This document shows, in pieces, positions 29,084 to 41,612 of a stretch of DNA of 64,000 nt; position 1 is the stretch's first letter, and each line of letters opens with the position of its first letter. The position numbers were made by a program, and so were the translations under genes. The DNA is from Multivorans sp965232105. Lineage in GTDB: Bacteria > Acidobacteriota > Thermoanaerobaculia > Multivoradales > Multivoraceae. Below the pieces are notes generated by a model. That model was not told the origin of the DNA. It made no database searches and saw only the letters and a program-made list of their open reading frames with translations. The DNA lies in contig OZ246956.1 of NCBI GenBank assembly GCA_965232105.1, forward strand, positions 558,001 to 622,000, written 5' to 3'.

Positions 29084-29676
29084 GCGCCGCCAAAGCCGGG
29101 TCGAGCCGGCCGCGCCCCCTCTTGCTGGTCCTGCTCGCGGTCGTGGCAGTGATCGCCGGCTGGCGCTACCTGCCCTCGTTCGGCGGCGGCCCCGGCTTCA
29201 CCCGCACGGCTTCCGCCGACCTGCGCTCGGCGACGATCGAGGTCGTGGAATTGGCCCCGCACACCCTGGAGCAACCGCCGCCGGAGGCCAGGCAGGCGCG
29301 CGACCCGTGGTCGTTCAGCAGCCGGCCGGCGCCCGAGAGCGCCACTCCCGAGGCGACCCTTCCCGAGCCCGAACCGCAGCCCGTTGCCCCCGTCGTCCCG
29401 GAGCGACCGAAGCCGGAACCACCGGCGCCGAAACCCCTCGGCCCGAGGCCTCCGGCGGTCGACATCGTCTACCTCGGCACACTGGGCCGCGACGACGACC
29501 CGGTCGCCGTGTTCTCCGACGGTACGGAGATCTACAACGCGCTCAAGGGCGACCTGGTCAAGGACCTGTTCGAAGTACAACGGATCGGCTACGAGTCGGT
29601 CGACCTCGGTTTCGTGGGTTTCCCCGACGAACCCGCGGTGCGACTGGCCATCGGCGGCCGACCGAACGGCGGCTAG
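29080..29676 (+). CDS. PilP/GspC-like protein linking inner membrane and secretin
   Basis: A 198-residue protein with an N-terminal transmembrane anchor (PLLLVLLAVVAVIAGWRYL), a long Pro/Glu-rich linker (about 68-125), and a small C-terminal beta domain (VDIVYLGTLGRDDDPVAVF, then EIYNALKGDLVKDLFEVQRI) resembling PilP or the GspC homology region. That domain normally binds the secretin N0 domain, which fits the gene order: the secretin starts 22 bases later. Identity is inferred from architecture and place more than from strong motif identity. Confidence 0.7.
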   Translation: MSAAKAGSSRPRPLLLVLLAVVAVIAGWRYLPSFGGGPGFTRTASADLRSATIEVVELAPHTLEQPPPEARQARDPWSFSSRPAPESATPEATLPEPEPQPVAPVVPERPKPEPPAPKPLGPRPPAVDIVYLGTLGRDDDPVAVFSDGTEIYNALKGDLVKDLFEVQRIGYESVDLGFVGFPDEPAVRLAIGGRPNGG

Positions 29677-29698
29677 AGCCTGGAAGGACCTGAAGTAC

Positions 29699-32098
29699 AT
29701 GGAAGAACGAAACGGACAACGGCCGCGTGCCCTGGCGCTGGCTCTCCTGGGCTTGCTGGTCTTCGCCTCATGTAGCGGCTACCGGAGCTTCAGGGAAGCG
29801 CAGTACGCGGAAACCGCGGGTGACTGGGACGCCGCCGTCCTCCGCTACATGGAACTGGTCGCCGAGGATCCCTCGGACCTCCGCTACCGGGCCGGTCTGC
29901 TGCGAGCCAAGACCCAGGCCGCCCACGCCCACTTCGAGCAGGGCAGGAAGCTGCAGGAAGCCGGCCGAGACCGCGACGCCCTGCTGGAGATGCAGCGCGC
30001 CGTGCAGCTCGACCCGACGAACCAGTACGCCCTCACCGAACTGGAGAAGGTTCGGACCCGGATCGAGACCAGCGGCCGGGGTCCGAAGACGATCTCAGAG
30101 CTCAAGGACGAGGGCCGTGGCTCCGAGCCGATGCCGCCGACCTTGAATCCACGTTCCGACGAACCGATCACGTTCGATTTCCCGGACGCGACCTTCATGG
30201 AGATCTACCGCGCGATGGGCCAGGCGTTCGGGTTCAACATCGTGTTCGATCCCCGCCTGCGCGATGCACCGCTCTCCGGCCCAATCGAACTGCGGGAAGT
30301 CACCGCGCTGGAGGGCCTCGAGATCCTGATGCAGAGCCTCGGGCACTTCTACAAGGTGCTCGACGAGCAGACGATCATGATCCTGCAGAACACGCCCGCG
30401 AATCGCCAGGCGTACGAAGACCGGATCATCCAGACCTTCTTCCTCTCGAACGCGGACGTGGGGGACGTGTTGACCATCCTCCGCAGTTTGCTTGCGACGC
30501 GGTTCATCGCCGCGAACGAACGACTGAACGCGATCGTGATGATGGACAGCGTCGAGAAGGTCAAGGTCGCGGAACGCATCATCGAGCAGGCCGACAAGGC
30601 GAAGGCCGAGGTCGTGATCGATGTCGAGCTGCTCGAGATCAACACCTCGAAGCTCCAGGACCTCGGGCTCTCGCTCGACTCGAACACCCTCGGCATCCGA
30701 CTCGACATCGGCGGCGAGGACGTGCCGCTGCGGATGTCGGACGTCCAATCGCTCAATCAGAACAATTGGGTGCTCACCGTGCCCGGGTTCCTGTTCGACT
30801 TCGTGAAGAACTCTACCGACGCGCAGACGCTTGCCAAGCCGCAGGTCCGGATCACGGAGGGAGAAGAGAGCTCGTTTTCGATCGGCGACCGGGTCCCGAT
30901 CCCCGTGACCAGCTTCAACACCGCAAACACCGCGGGCAGCAACGTGGTGCCCATCACGTCCTACCAGTACCAGAACGTGGGCATCGAGGTGACCATCACG
31001 CCCCGCGTCCACCACAACGAAGAGATCTCCCTGGAACTCGACATCGAGGTCAGCGACCTGGGCGGCCAGATCGGCGACCAGCCGATCATCGGCAGCCGCA
31101 ACATCCGGACCAGCATCCGGCTGCGTGACGGCGAGACGAACTTCCTGGCCGGTCTGATCCGCACGAACGAGTCGAACACTCAGGACGGGATCCCCGGATT
31201 GTCGGAGATCCCGGTGGTGGGGCGGCTGTTCTCCAGGAAGAGAAGCGACAACCGGCGTACGGACATCGTACTGACCCTCACGCCGCACATCATCCGCCGG
31301 GCGGACATCCGGGAAGAGGACCTGGCGCCGATCTGGGTCGGCACGGAACAGAACGTCGTCTTCCGGGGCTCAAGTCCCCGGATCGACTCCGGCATCGACG
31401 GTCCATTCGACGAGCCGGCGGCCGAGAGCGACGAGACGCGGCAGCAACTGGAGGAACGCCTGCCCCCGGGCCTGCGCGACGCGGCCCCGGAAGGCGACAC
31501 GAGCGAGGGCGGAGAGGACGAGCCCCCTCTGGGCGTCGAACTCGTCCCGCCGCCGGGGAGTCCGCGCCAGAACGCCGGTCTGCTCGAACGACCGCCCGGA
31601 GTCGTTCCAGCCCTCTTCCAACCGGCGACCGCGCGGACCGACCGCGAGATCGAACTCTCCTTTTCACCCCAGGCGCTGCGCGCGACGGTCGGCGACCGCT
31701 TCGAAGCTCGCCTGGACGTGAGGTCCCGCACGCCGCTCTCCCACCTGCCGTTGCGGCTCCGGTACGACCCGGAACGGATCGAAGTCACCGCGGTCAGGGC
31801 CGAGTCCTTCCTGGGCGAGCAGAGCGAGGTTTCCCTGATGACGGACACGTCGACGCCGGGCACGGTCGTCGTCGGCCTCAGCCGCCTGGGTGACCAGGCG
31901 GGTGTGGCCGGGCGAGGGCACCTGCTGGCGCTCGAGGTGCAGGCGGTCGGTCCCGGCAAGGCAACGATCACGATCGAGCGGGCCAGGCCCAAGGGACCCG
32001 AGCTCGAAGCGCTTCCAGCGCCCACCGTGCGGCCGCTGGAGATCGAGGTCCAGGAGGCCGAGCCGCCTGACCGAAGCGAACCGGAGATCGTCGCTTGA
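29699..32098 (+). CDS. gspD: Outer-membrane secretin lipoprotein with TPR and cohesin-like domains
   Basis: A 799-residue secretin. It opens with a lipoprotein signal (LLVFASC, Cys25). TPR-like helices follow (about 30-125), then N0/N-domains (FDFPDATFMEIYRAMGQAFG; IIQTFFLSNADVGDVLTIL; NAIVMMDSVEKVKVAERII) and the secretin core (LAKPQVRITEGEESSFSIGD, YQNVGIEVTITPRVH, NFLAGLIRTNES, IPGLSEIPVVGRLFS; to about 540). After a Pro-rich linker, residues about 645-785 look like a cohesin-type beta-sandwich (IELSFSPQALRATVGDRFEA, then HLPLRLRYDPERIEVTAVRA). ATG 29699 follows GGAAGGA. This extra domain is not part of classical GspD. Confidence 0.9.
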   Translation: MEERNGQRPRALALALLGLLVFASCSGYRSFREAQYAETAGDWDAAVLRYMELVAEDPSDLRYRAGLLRAKTQAAHAHFEQGRKLQEAGRDRDALLEMQRAVQLDPTNQYALTELEKVRTRIETSGRGPKTISELKDEGRGSEPMPPTLNPRSDEPITFDFPDATFMEIYRAMGQAFGFNIVFDPRLRDAPLSGPIELREVTALEGLEILMQSLGHFYKVLDEQTIMILQNTPANRQAYEDRIIQTFFLSNADVGDVLTILRSLLATRFIAANERLNAIVMMDSVEKVKVAERIIEQADKAKAEVVIDVELLEINTSKLQDLGLSLDSNTLGIRLDIGGEDVPLRMSDVQSLNQNNWVLTVPGFLFDFVKNSTDAQTLAKPQVRITEGEESSFSIGDRVPIPVTSFNTANTAGSNVVPITSYQYQNVGIEVTITPRVHHNEEISLELDIEVSDLGGQIGDQPIIGSRNIRTSIRLRDGETNFLAGLIRTNESNTQDGIPGLSEIPVVGRLFSRKRSDNRRTDIVLTLTPHIIRRADIREEDLAPIWVGTEQNVVFRGSSPRIDSGIDGPFDEPAAESDETRQQLEERLPPGLRDAAPEGDTSEGGEDEPPLGVELVPPPGSPRQNAGLLERPPGVVPALFQPATARTDREIELSFSPQALRATVGDRFEARLDVRSRTPLSHLPLRLRYDPERIEVTAVRAESFLGEQSEVSLMTDTSTPGTVVVGLSRLGDQAGVAGRGHLLALEVQAVGPGKATITIERARPKGPELEALPAPTVRPLEIEVQEAEPPDRSEPEIVA

Positions 32099-32574
32099 GC
32101 CTGACGACGTCCGACGCCCCACGGCGACGAGCCGGCTACACCCTGGTGGAACTCATCACGGTGTGCGCCGTGATGCTCACACTGGCCGCCGTCGCCCTGC
32201 CCACCGCCACCTTCACGAACAAACGGATCAAGGAAGCGGAACTCCGGTCGCACCTGCGCACGCTGCGCAACGCGATCGACGAACACAAGCGCTACAGCGA
32301 TGTCGGCCTGATTCCGATCGAGATCGGAACCGACGGTTATCCCAGTGAACTCGAGGTCCTGATCGAGCCGATCCAGTTGATCGGGCAGGCGGACGGCGAG
32401 ATTCGTTTCCTGCGCCGCATTCCCGTCGACCCGATGACCGGCGAGGCGGAATGGGGCCTGCGAAGCTACCAGGATGAGCCGGACGACACGAACTGGGGAG
32501 GAGAGAACGTCTACGACGTGTTCTCCCTGTCCGAGGGCGTCGGTCTGAACCGCGTTCAGTACGAGGAGTGGTGA
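32095..32574 (+). CDS. Type II secretion pseudopilin (first)
   Basis: A 159-residue prepilin-like protein. The leader RRRAG is cleaved before YTLVELITVCAVMLTLAAVA, with the conserved Glu at +5. This is the class III signal handled by prepilin peptidase, which is not encoded in the window. The C-terminal domain has the GspG-like HKRYSDVGLIPIEIGTDGYP and RIPVDPMTGEAEWGLRSYQD segments. TTG at 32095 overlaps the secretin stop (TTGA). Final position in the pseudopilus (major or minor) cannot be decided. Confidence 0.83.
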   Translation: MSLTTSDAPRRRAGYTLVELITVCAVMLTLAAVALPTATFTNKRIKEAELRSHLRTLRNAIDEHKRYSDVGLIPIEIGTDGYPSELEVLIEPIQLIGQADGEIRFLRRIPVDPMTGEAEWGLRSYQDEPDDTNWGGENVYDVFSLSEGVGLNRVQYEEW

Positions 32575-32575
32575 G

Positions 32576-33010
32576 ATGAACCGGAGAATCATGGGCCAGC
32601 GCGGCATGTCGCTGCTGGAGCTGATCATCGTCATGGCGATCATCGGCATCCTTGCCGCCGTCGCGGTGCCCCTGCTGAAGAACGCGCCGCGACGGGCGCA
32701 GGAAGCGGCGCTAAAGCAGAACCTCCGCGTGATGCGCGACGCGATCGAGCAGCACTACGCCGACAAGGGGCACTACCCGCCGAGCCTCCAGGCCCTTGTC
32801 GAAGAGGAGTACCTGCGCGCGATCCCGCTGGACCCGATCACCCGCTCCACCGACACCTGGGTGGAGGTCGTCGCCGAGTTTCCCGCTCTCTCGGACGAGG
32901 ACCCGTGGGCCGAAACGGACCTCTCACCCTTCGGAGATCCCGGCATCGAGGACGTCCACTCGGGTTCGGAGGAGAACGCGCTGGATGGCGAAGCCTATGC
33001 CGACTGGTGA
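32576..33010 (+). CDS. gspG: Type II secretion major-type pseudopilin (GspG-like)
   Basis: A 144-residue pseudopilin with the clearest class III signal of the three: QRG, then MSLLELIIVMAIIGILAAVA with Glu +5. The globular part has IEQHYADKGHYPPSLQALVEEEYLRAIPLDPIT, matching GspG, and an acidic C-terminus where GspG binds calcium. It starts 1 base after the previous stop and its end overlaps the third pseudopilin gene by 26 bases. Confidence 0.87.
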   Translation: MNRRIMGQRGMSLLELIIVMAIIGILAAVAVPLLKNAPRRAQEAALKQNLRVMRDAIEQHYADKGHYPPSLQALVEEEYLRAIPLDPITRSTDTWVEVVAEFPALSDEDPWAETDLSPFGDPGIEDVHSGSEENALDGEAYADW

Positions 33011-33701
33011 CCCGGCGGCTCGCGGCGCCAGCCCGGCGGACCGACCGTCCGAGGCCGGCTACAACCTCGTCGTGCTCGCCGTCATGATCACGGTGATGAA
33101 CATCGCGGTCGCGGCGGCACTGCCCTACTGGAGCGGTTGGGCCAAGCGGCAGAAGGAGGAAGAGCTGATCTTCCGCGGCCTCCAGTACGCCGAGGCGATC
33201 CGCCTGTTCCGGGTCCGCCAGGGACGCCTGCCGACGGCGCTCGAGGAACTCATCGAGGTCGAGCCGCGAGTCATCCGGCAGTTGTGGCCCAACCCGATGG
33301 ACGAGGAGGGCCGCTGGGGCCTGCTGATGCAGGGAGCGCCGAGCAACACCGGCCAGCAGGGAAACCGCCAGGCCGGAAGCGCAGGCGGCGGCGGATTGAC
33401 CGCTGTGCCACCTCCGAACGAGGAGGAGGGCGAAGGGCCGACGATCGGGCCGATCCTGGGCGTCTACAGCGCGACGCCCGGCCCCTCGATGCGCGTCTGG
33501 GGCGGCCAGGAGGACTACTCGAACTGGTATTTCACCAGCGAACTCATCCAGCTCAGGCCCGGCAACGTCGCCGAGGGCCGCCCGCCGCCGCGTCTGACCA
33601 GCGAGTGGATCGGCAAGCCCTTTCCGCCCGGCGTGCTCGGAGACGGTCAGCCCCAGGACGGGTCCGCGCCGGGAGAGCGCAACCGCGGACGCGACCTTTG
33701 A
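32985..33701 (+). CDS. Larger pseudopilin-like protein lacking Glu +5
   Basis: A 238-residue protein with a pilin-like N-terminus after an unusually long leader (about 25 residues): EAG, then YNLVVLAVMITVMNIAVAAA. Val replaces the conserved Glu at +5, a substitution known for the tip pseudopilin GspK. The soluble part repeats the GspG pattern (RLFRVRQGRLPTALEELIEV, IRQLWPNPMDEEGRWGLL), then has a Gly/Pro/Glu-rich loop and a VWGGQEDYSNWYFTSELI segment. It is probably a minor or tip component. ATG 32997 is an alternative start. Its stop overlaps the dut start by 4 bases (TTGA). Confidence 0.72.
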   Translation: MAKPMPTGDPAARGASPADRPSEAGYNLVVLAVMITVMNIAVAAALPYWSGWAKRQKEEELIFRGLQYAEAIRLFRVRQGRLPTALEELIEVEPRVIRQLWPNPMDEEGRWGLLMQGAPSNTGQQGNRQAGSAGGGGLTAVPPPNEEEGEGPTIGPILGVYSATPGPSMRVWGGQEDYSNWYFTSELIQLRPGNVAEGRPPPRLTSEWIGKPFPPGVLGDGQPQDGSAPGERNRGRDL

Positions 33702-34216
33702 GCAGGCCCACCGCCGCGCCGGAGACACCGGGCCGGGCCACCGAACCACGCGAACAGGGAACGCCTCCCGTCACCGTCGCCGTCCGCCGGCTGCCCCACT
33801 CCGCCGGCCTGCCGGAGCGCGCCTCGGCCGGAAGCGCCGGCTACGACCTCCGCGCGGCTACAGGCGCCGCGGTCCGGATCGAACCAGGTGCTCGCGCCCT
33901 GATTCCAACCGGCCTCATCCTCGGCCTGCCATCAGGCTACGAAGCCCAGGTCCGGCCCCGCAGCGGACTCGCCTACCGGCAGGGCCTGACCGTACTCAAC
34001 GCTCCCGGCACGATCGACAGCGACTATCGCGGCGAAGTCAAACTGCTGCTCGTCAATCTCGGCCGGCGCCCGATCACGATCGAGCACGGCGAACGGCTGG
34101 CCCAGATGGTGGTCGCCGCCGTGCCGGAAATCGCGTTCCGCGACGACGACACCCTCGGTGAACGTCCCGTCACCGGCCGCCGCAACGACGGCGGCTTCGG
34201 TTCCACGGGTCAGTAG
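33698..34216 (+). CDS. dut: dUTP diphosphatase
   Basis: A 172-residue trimeric dUTPase that removes dUTP and makes dUMP. All five motifs are visible: SAGYDLRA, PRSGLAYRQG, NAPGTIDSDYRGEV, ERLAQMVV and the C-terminal NDGGFGSTG arm. The first 25 residues before VAVRRL are an extension or reflect the forced TTG start at 33698; no better start codon lies nearer the domain. It is a housekeeping gene attached by a TTGA overlap to the end of the secretion operon. Confidence 0.93.
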   Translation: MSRPTAAPETPGRATEPREQGTPPVTVAVRRLPHSAGLPERASAGSAGYDLRAATGAAVRIEPGARALIPTGLILGLPSGYEAQVRPRSGLAYRQGLTVLNAPGTIDSDYRGEVKLLLVNLGRRPITIEHGERLAQMVVAAVPEIAFRDDDTLGERPVTGRRNDGGFGSTGQ

Positions 34217-34225
34217 GGAGTCAAT

Positions 34226-34330
34226 GGCCGGACGGCGTCTATCGGGCTCCGCCCGCTAGTGGCCGGACGGCGTCTATCGGGCTCCGCCCGCTAGTGGCCG
34301 GACGGCGTCTATCGGGCTCCGCCCGCTAGT
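34226..34330. repeat. Three perfect 35-bp tandem repeats
   Basis: Three identical, directly abutting 35-bp units run 34226-34260, 34261-34295 and 34296-34330, with no mismatch between them. Each holds a CGGGC-TCC-GCCCG hairpin and ends CTAGT. The last unit supplies the TAG stop of the minus-strand yqgE gene. The array separates the convergent dut and yqgE genes, so it could act as a repeated bidirectional terminator. There are no spacers, so it is not a CRISPR array. Confidence 0.92.
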
Positions 34331-34916
34331 TCGAGGCGCCGTCGCCCGAGGTCCAGCTCGGCAGTGCCCCGGGATCGATCCCCAGCGAAGCCAGCGCGGC
34401 AGACCAGGCGTCCACCGGATCGGGCGAGAACACGATCGACTCCTCCACCGGCGCCGTCAACCAGTCGCTGCGAGTGAGTTCCTGCATCAACTGGCCCGGC
34501 GCCCAGCCGGCGTGACCGAGCAGGAGCCGCATGTGGTCCGGAGCGCGGCGAGCCAGCGTCCGCAACGCCAGGATGTTCTGCGTCGCGCCCACGCCCGGCG
34601 CGATCCGGGTGATCCCGTCCGCCTCTACACCCGTAAGGCCGTCGAGAGACAGCAGCACGGTACCCACTTCCGGCTGCACCGGACCACCGACGAAGGCCGG
34701 CGCTTCCGAACCGCCCAGCCACTCGATATCGAGTTCCCGCAACACTTCGTCGACCTTGAGCTGGCTCGGGCGATTGACGACGAAACCGAGACTTCCACCC
34801 TCCCCGCCCTCCTCGTGCGCGGCCAAAAGCACGACGGCCCGAGCGAAGAACGGATCGAGGACCTGGGGCATGGCGATCAGCAGACTCGGCGTCTCGAGGT
34901 CATCCAGCCCGGACAT
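34326..34916 (-). CDS. YqgE/AlgH family protein (UPF0301)
   Basis: A 196-residue member of the YqgE/AlgH family, whose biochemical role is unsettled. Visible hallmarks are SLLIAMPQVLDPFFARAVVLL, the GSLGFVVNRPS strand, FVGGPVQPE, the HMRLLLGHAGWAPGQLMQEL block and the DWLTAPVEESIVF segment. Length is typical. Its stop codon and last bases fall inside the third unit of the 35-bp tandem repeat, so the C-terminus (TSGDGASN) was set by that repeat. Confidence 0.92.
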   Translation of the reverse strand: MSGLDDLETPSLLIAMPQVLDPFFARAVVLLAAHEEGGEGGSLGFVVNRPSQLKVDEVLRELDIEWLGGSEAPAFVGGPVQPEVGTVLLSLDGLTGVEADGITRIAPGVGATQNILALRTLARRAPDHMRLLLGHAGWAPGQLMQELTRSDWLTAPVEESIVFSPDPVDAWSAALASLGIDPGALPSWTSGDGASN

Positions 34917-35105
34917 GGCGCGACTCTACACGTCGCAACGGGTTCGGCCGCGGACCCCGAGCGAGACCTCGGGCGCCGGCGCTGACGGCGCCGGTGCTGG
35001 CCGTGGACTACCCCGGCGCGGCGCAGCGTCGGCCACACTTTGGGTAATCTCAGGCGCACTCGAAAACCCCCCGGCGCCTGCAGCCGGAGACACGGAAACA
35101 GGGAC

Positions 35106-37827
<2,722 letters not shown>

Positions 37828-37844
<17 letters not shown>

Positions 37845-38529
37845 TCCACTCCGCCAGCTCGACCCGGTCGCCGCGCTGCCCGAGAGCGAGCGGCTCAAGG
37901 TCAACGAGATCTTCTACTCGATTCAGGGCGAATCGACCTTCGCGGGCCGCCCTTGCGTCCTGGTGCGGCTGACCGGGTGCCAGATGCGGTGCAGTTGGTG
38001 CGACACCGAGTACAGCTTCCACGAAGGCTCGTGGATGCGCACAGACGACGTGATCGCCGAGGTGCTGGCGTTCGACTGCCCGCTGGTGGAAGTCACCGGC
38101 GGCGAACCCCTGCTCCAACCCGGCGTTCATCCCTTGATGAGCGGCCTCTGCGACCGCGGACTCACCGTCCTGCTCGAAACCGGCGGCGGGCTCGACATCT
38201 CGGGTGTCGATTCGCGGGTGCGGCGAATCGTCGACCTGAAGTGCCCGGCCAGCGGCGAGGCCGCGAACAACCACTGGCCGAACATCGACGAGCTGCGTTC
38301 GACGGACGAGGTGAAGCTCGTCCTCGCCGACCGCGGCGACTACGAATGGGCTCGCGACGCGATCCGCAAGCATCGGATCGATCGCCGCTGCACCGTCCAC
38401 CTGTCACCCGTGTGGGACGCTCTGGAACCTGCCCGACTCGCCTCCTGGGTACTCGAGGACCGGCTTCCGGCACGGGTCTCACTGCAGCTCCACAAGACGC
38501 TCTGGGGCGCTGAAACAAGGGGCGTCTGA
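37828..38529 (+). CDS. queE: 7-carboxy-7-deazaguanine synthase
   Basis: A 233-residue radical SAM enzyme of the queuosine/7-deazapurine pathway. The cluster motif is CQMRCSWC (Cx3Cx2C) followed by DTEYSF. KVNEIFYSIQGESTFAGRPC at the N-terminus and VEVTGGEPLLQP are family marks, and the C-terminal HKTLWG is also present. It starts with TTG inside the last 17 bases of acnA, so it is coupled to aconitase. queC, queD and queF are not in the window. A DNA-modification role instead of tRNA queuosine cannot be excluded from this gene alone. Confidence 0.93.
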
Positions 38530-38569
38530 ATCGGACCCACCAACGCCCCACTACCGCTCGCGGGGCTGC

Positions 38570-38575
38570 TACACT
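38570..38575 (+). promoter_or_regulatory. Possible -10 hexamer upstream of citrate synthase
   Basis: TACACT lies 64 bases before the gltA start in the 110-base gap after queE. Similar gctacgct or gctacact strings precede the NSS transporter and tyrA genes, hinting at a shared -10 type. No clear -35 is seen. Confidence 0.25.
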
Positions 38576-38639
38576 CCGCGCCGAATACGCCAACGAAACA
38601 AAGCCGATACGGGCAAACACACGAGGTGAGACATCAGAT

Positions 38640-39905
<1,266 letters not shown>

Positions 39906-39910
39906 CTCGA

Positions 39911-39940
39911 CTGGGTGCGCCGGCAGAAACTGGGTGCGCC
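39911..39940. repeat. Direct repeat resembling the dispersed element, partial and inverted
   Basis: CTGGGTGCGCC occurs twice (39911-39921 and 39930-39940), separated by GGCAGAAA. Read on the other strand, this matches the tail of the dispersed repeats (GGCGCACC plus the TTTCTGCCG block). It fills the gap between convergent gltA and the MaoC gene, and its last base is part of the MaoC stop codon. Confidence 0.45.
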
Positions 39941-40461
39941 TACCCGCGCAGCTCCGGACGGACCGGCTTCGCCGGCACGTGGCCGCGGCGATAGACGAGG
40001 ATCGTCCGGTCGAAGGTGATCACCGCCCGGCCGTCCTGGTTGTAGCCGACCGTGCGGAAACCCACGATGCCCTGGTGCGGGCGCGAGTTCGACTCGCGAA
40101 CGGAGAGCACCTCGCTCTGGGCGTACAGGGTGTCGCCTTCGAACACGGGATGCGGCAGACGGACCCGGTCCCAGCCCAGGTTCACCGCGTTCCGGGACAG
40201 GTCGGCGACGGTCAGCGCGGTGACCAGGGACAGGGTGAAACAAGAGTTGACCAGAGGTCGCCCCCACTCCGTCTGACCCGCGTACTCGCGGTCGAAGTGG
40301 ATCGGGTTCGGGTTCAGCGTGATCATCGTCAACCAGACGTTGTCGCCCTCGGTCACCGTCCGACCCAGGGCGTGACGGAAGATCTGGCCGACCTCAAAGT
40401 CCTCGAAGACCCTGCCCGCGCCATCCGCAGGCGGACCGTCGTGCGTTCTTGCGTCATTCAT
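39940..40461 (-). CDS. MaoC-family hot-dog dehydratase
   Basis: A 173-residue single hot-dog-fold protein of the MaoC (R-specific enoyl-CoA hydratase) family. It shows FEDFEVGQIFRHALGRTVTE, the catalytic region LNPNPIHFDREYA, GRPLVNSCFTLSLV and a final GYNQDGRAVITFDRTILVYRR. Mesaconyl-CoA or itaconyl-CoA hydratases look alike, and the adjoining CaiB-type CoA transferase (4-base overlap) fits handling of a CoA ester of a short dicarboxylic or branched acid. The substrate is not determined by the sequence. Confidence 0.87.
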   Translation of the reverse strand: MNDARTHDGPPADGAGRVFEDFEVGQIFRHALGRTVTEGDNVWLTMITLNPNPIHFDREYAGQTEWGRPLVNSCFTLSLVTALTVADLSRNAVNLGWDRVRLPHPVFEGDTLYAQSEVLSVRESNSRPHQGIVGFRTVGYNQDGRAVITFDRTILVYRRGHVPAKPVRPELRG

Positions 40462-41579
40462 GCTCTCAGAATCGCTCCATTCTGTTCGAGTCCGTCGATC
40501 TCCCCGGCGCTGTAGCCAAGATCGGCCAGGACCTCTCCGGTGTGTTCGCCCATCAGCGGCTCGCGCCGGCGAAGGTCGCCGGGCGTCCGCTCAAGGCGCG
40601 GTGCGGGCGCTATGTGAATCTCTCCGTCCGGGCCGATCGGGAAAGTCCCCCGCTGCGCGTTGTGCTCATGGTCCGGCGCCTCGTCGAGGTCGAGCACCGG
40701 CGACACACAGGCGTCGAGCTCGCTGAACACCGCGGCCCACTCATCCCGCGTGCGGGTCAGGAAGGCCCGCCTGAAGGCCTCGATGTGCGCCGGCCAGCGG
40801 TCGGTGTCCATCTGCTCGTCGGCGACATCCACGCCCGTGCCCTCGCACAATGCCCTGAAGAACTGCGGTTCGATCGCGCCGACCGAGACGTAGCCGCCGC
40901 ATTTGCACTCGTAGCAGCGGTAGAAGGCGGCGCCGCCCCCCAGAAGTCCCGCGCCGGGCGTCGAGCGGGCGCCCTTCTGCGCGAAGTGCACGGCCATCAG
41001 GGAAGCCGCTCCGTCGATCATCGCCGCGTCGATGTACTGGCCCCGGCCGGACCGCTCCCGCTCGAACAGTGCGCAGAGGATGCCGAAGGCGGCCATCAGG
41101 CCGCCGCCGCCGAAATCGGCGACCAGGTTCAGCGGCGGCAGAGGCGGGTCCTGGCCGTTGCCGATCTGCGACAGAACGCCCGCGAGCGCGATGTAGTTCA
41201 CGTCGTGCCCGGCGGCCTGCGCCATCGGCCCGGTCTGGCCGTAGCCGGTGAGCGAGCAATACACGAGGCGCTCGTTGAGCGCCGCAAGCGTCTCGTAGCC
41301 GCAGCCCAACCGGGCGCAGACGCCGGGCCGGTTGCCCTCGAGGAACACGTCGGCGTTCGCCGCCAGCTCGTGCAGAATGCGCTGCCCGCCGTCGGTCTTC
41401 AGGTTGAGCGCGATGCTCCGCTTGTTCCGCGACAGCATGTCGCCGGACCTCACCGGTCCGCCCGCCGCGTTGTCGACCCGCAGCACGTCCGCGCCCATGT
41501 CGGCAAGCAGCATGGAGCAGTATGGCCCGGGAGCGAGCCGCGACAGGTCGAGAACCCGCAATCCATCCAGGGCGCCCAC
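40458..41579 (-). CDS. CaiB/BaiF-type (class III) CoA transferase or racemase
   Basis: A 373-residue class III CoA-transferase-fold protein; alpha-methylacyl-CoA racemase has the same fold. It shows VLDLSRLAPGPYCSMLLADMG, GGPVRSGDMLSRNKRSIALNLK, FLEGNRPGV, the LTGYGQTGPMAQAAGHDVNY stretch and GRGQYIDAAMIDG, which holds the likely catalytic Asp. GTG 41579 is chosen because the family motif starts six residues later; further in-frame sequence upstream runs into the divergent pcnB gene. Its stop overlaps the MaoC start by 4 bases, suggesting one acyl-CoA pathway. Confidence 0.86.
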   Translation of the reverse strand: MGALDGLRVLDLSRLAPGPYCSMLLADMGADVLRVDNAAGGPVRSGDMLSRNKRSIALNLKTDGGQRILHELAANADVFLEGNRPGVCARLGCGYETLAALNERLVYCSLTGYGQTGPMAQAAGHDVNYIALAGVLSQIGNGQDPPLPPLNLVADFGGGGLMAAFGILCALFERERSGRGQYIDAAMIDGAASLMAVHFAQKGARSTPGAGLLGGGAAFYRCYECKCGGYVSVGAIEPQFFRALCEGTGVDVADEQMDTDRWPAHIEAFRRAFLTRTRDEWAAVFSELDACVSPVLDLDEAPDHEHNAQRGTFPIGPDGEIHIAPAPRLERTPGDLRRREPLMGEHTGEVLADLGYSAGEIDGLEQNGAILRA

Positions 41580-41612
41580 GGGCCGGAGCCTATCCGTTGA
41601 TACCCTGATCCG

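Noticed and set aside
34226..34330. CRISPR array from the three repeats
   Set aside because: The units abut directly with no spacers and no cas genes are nearby.
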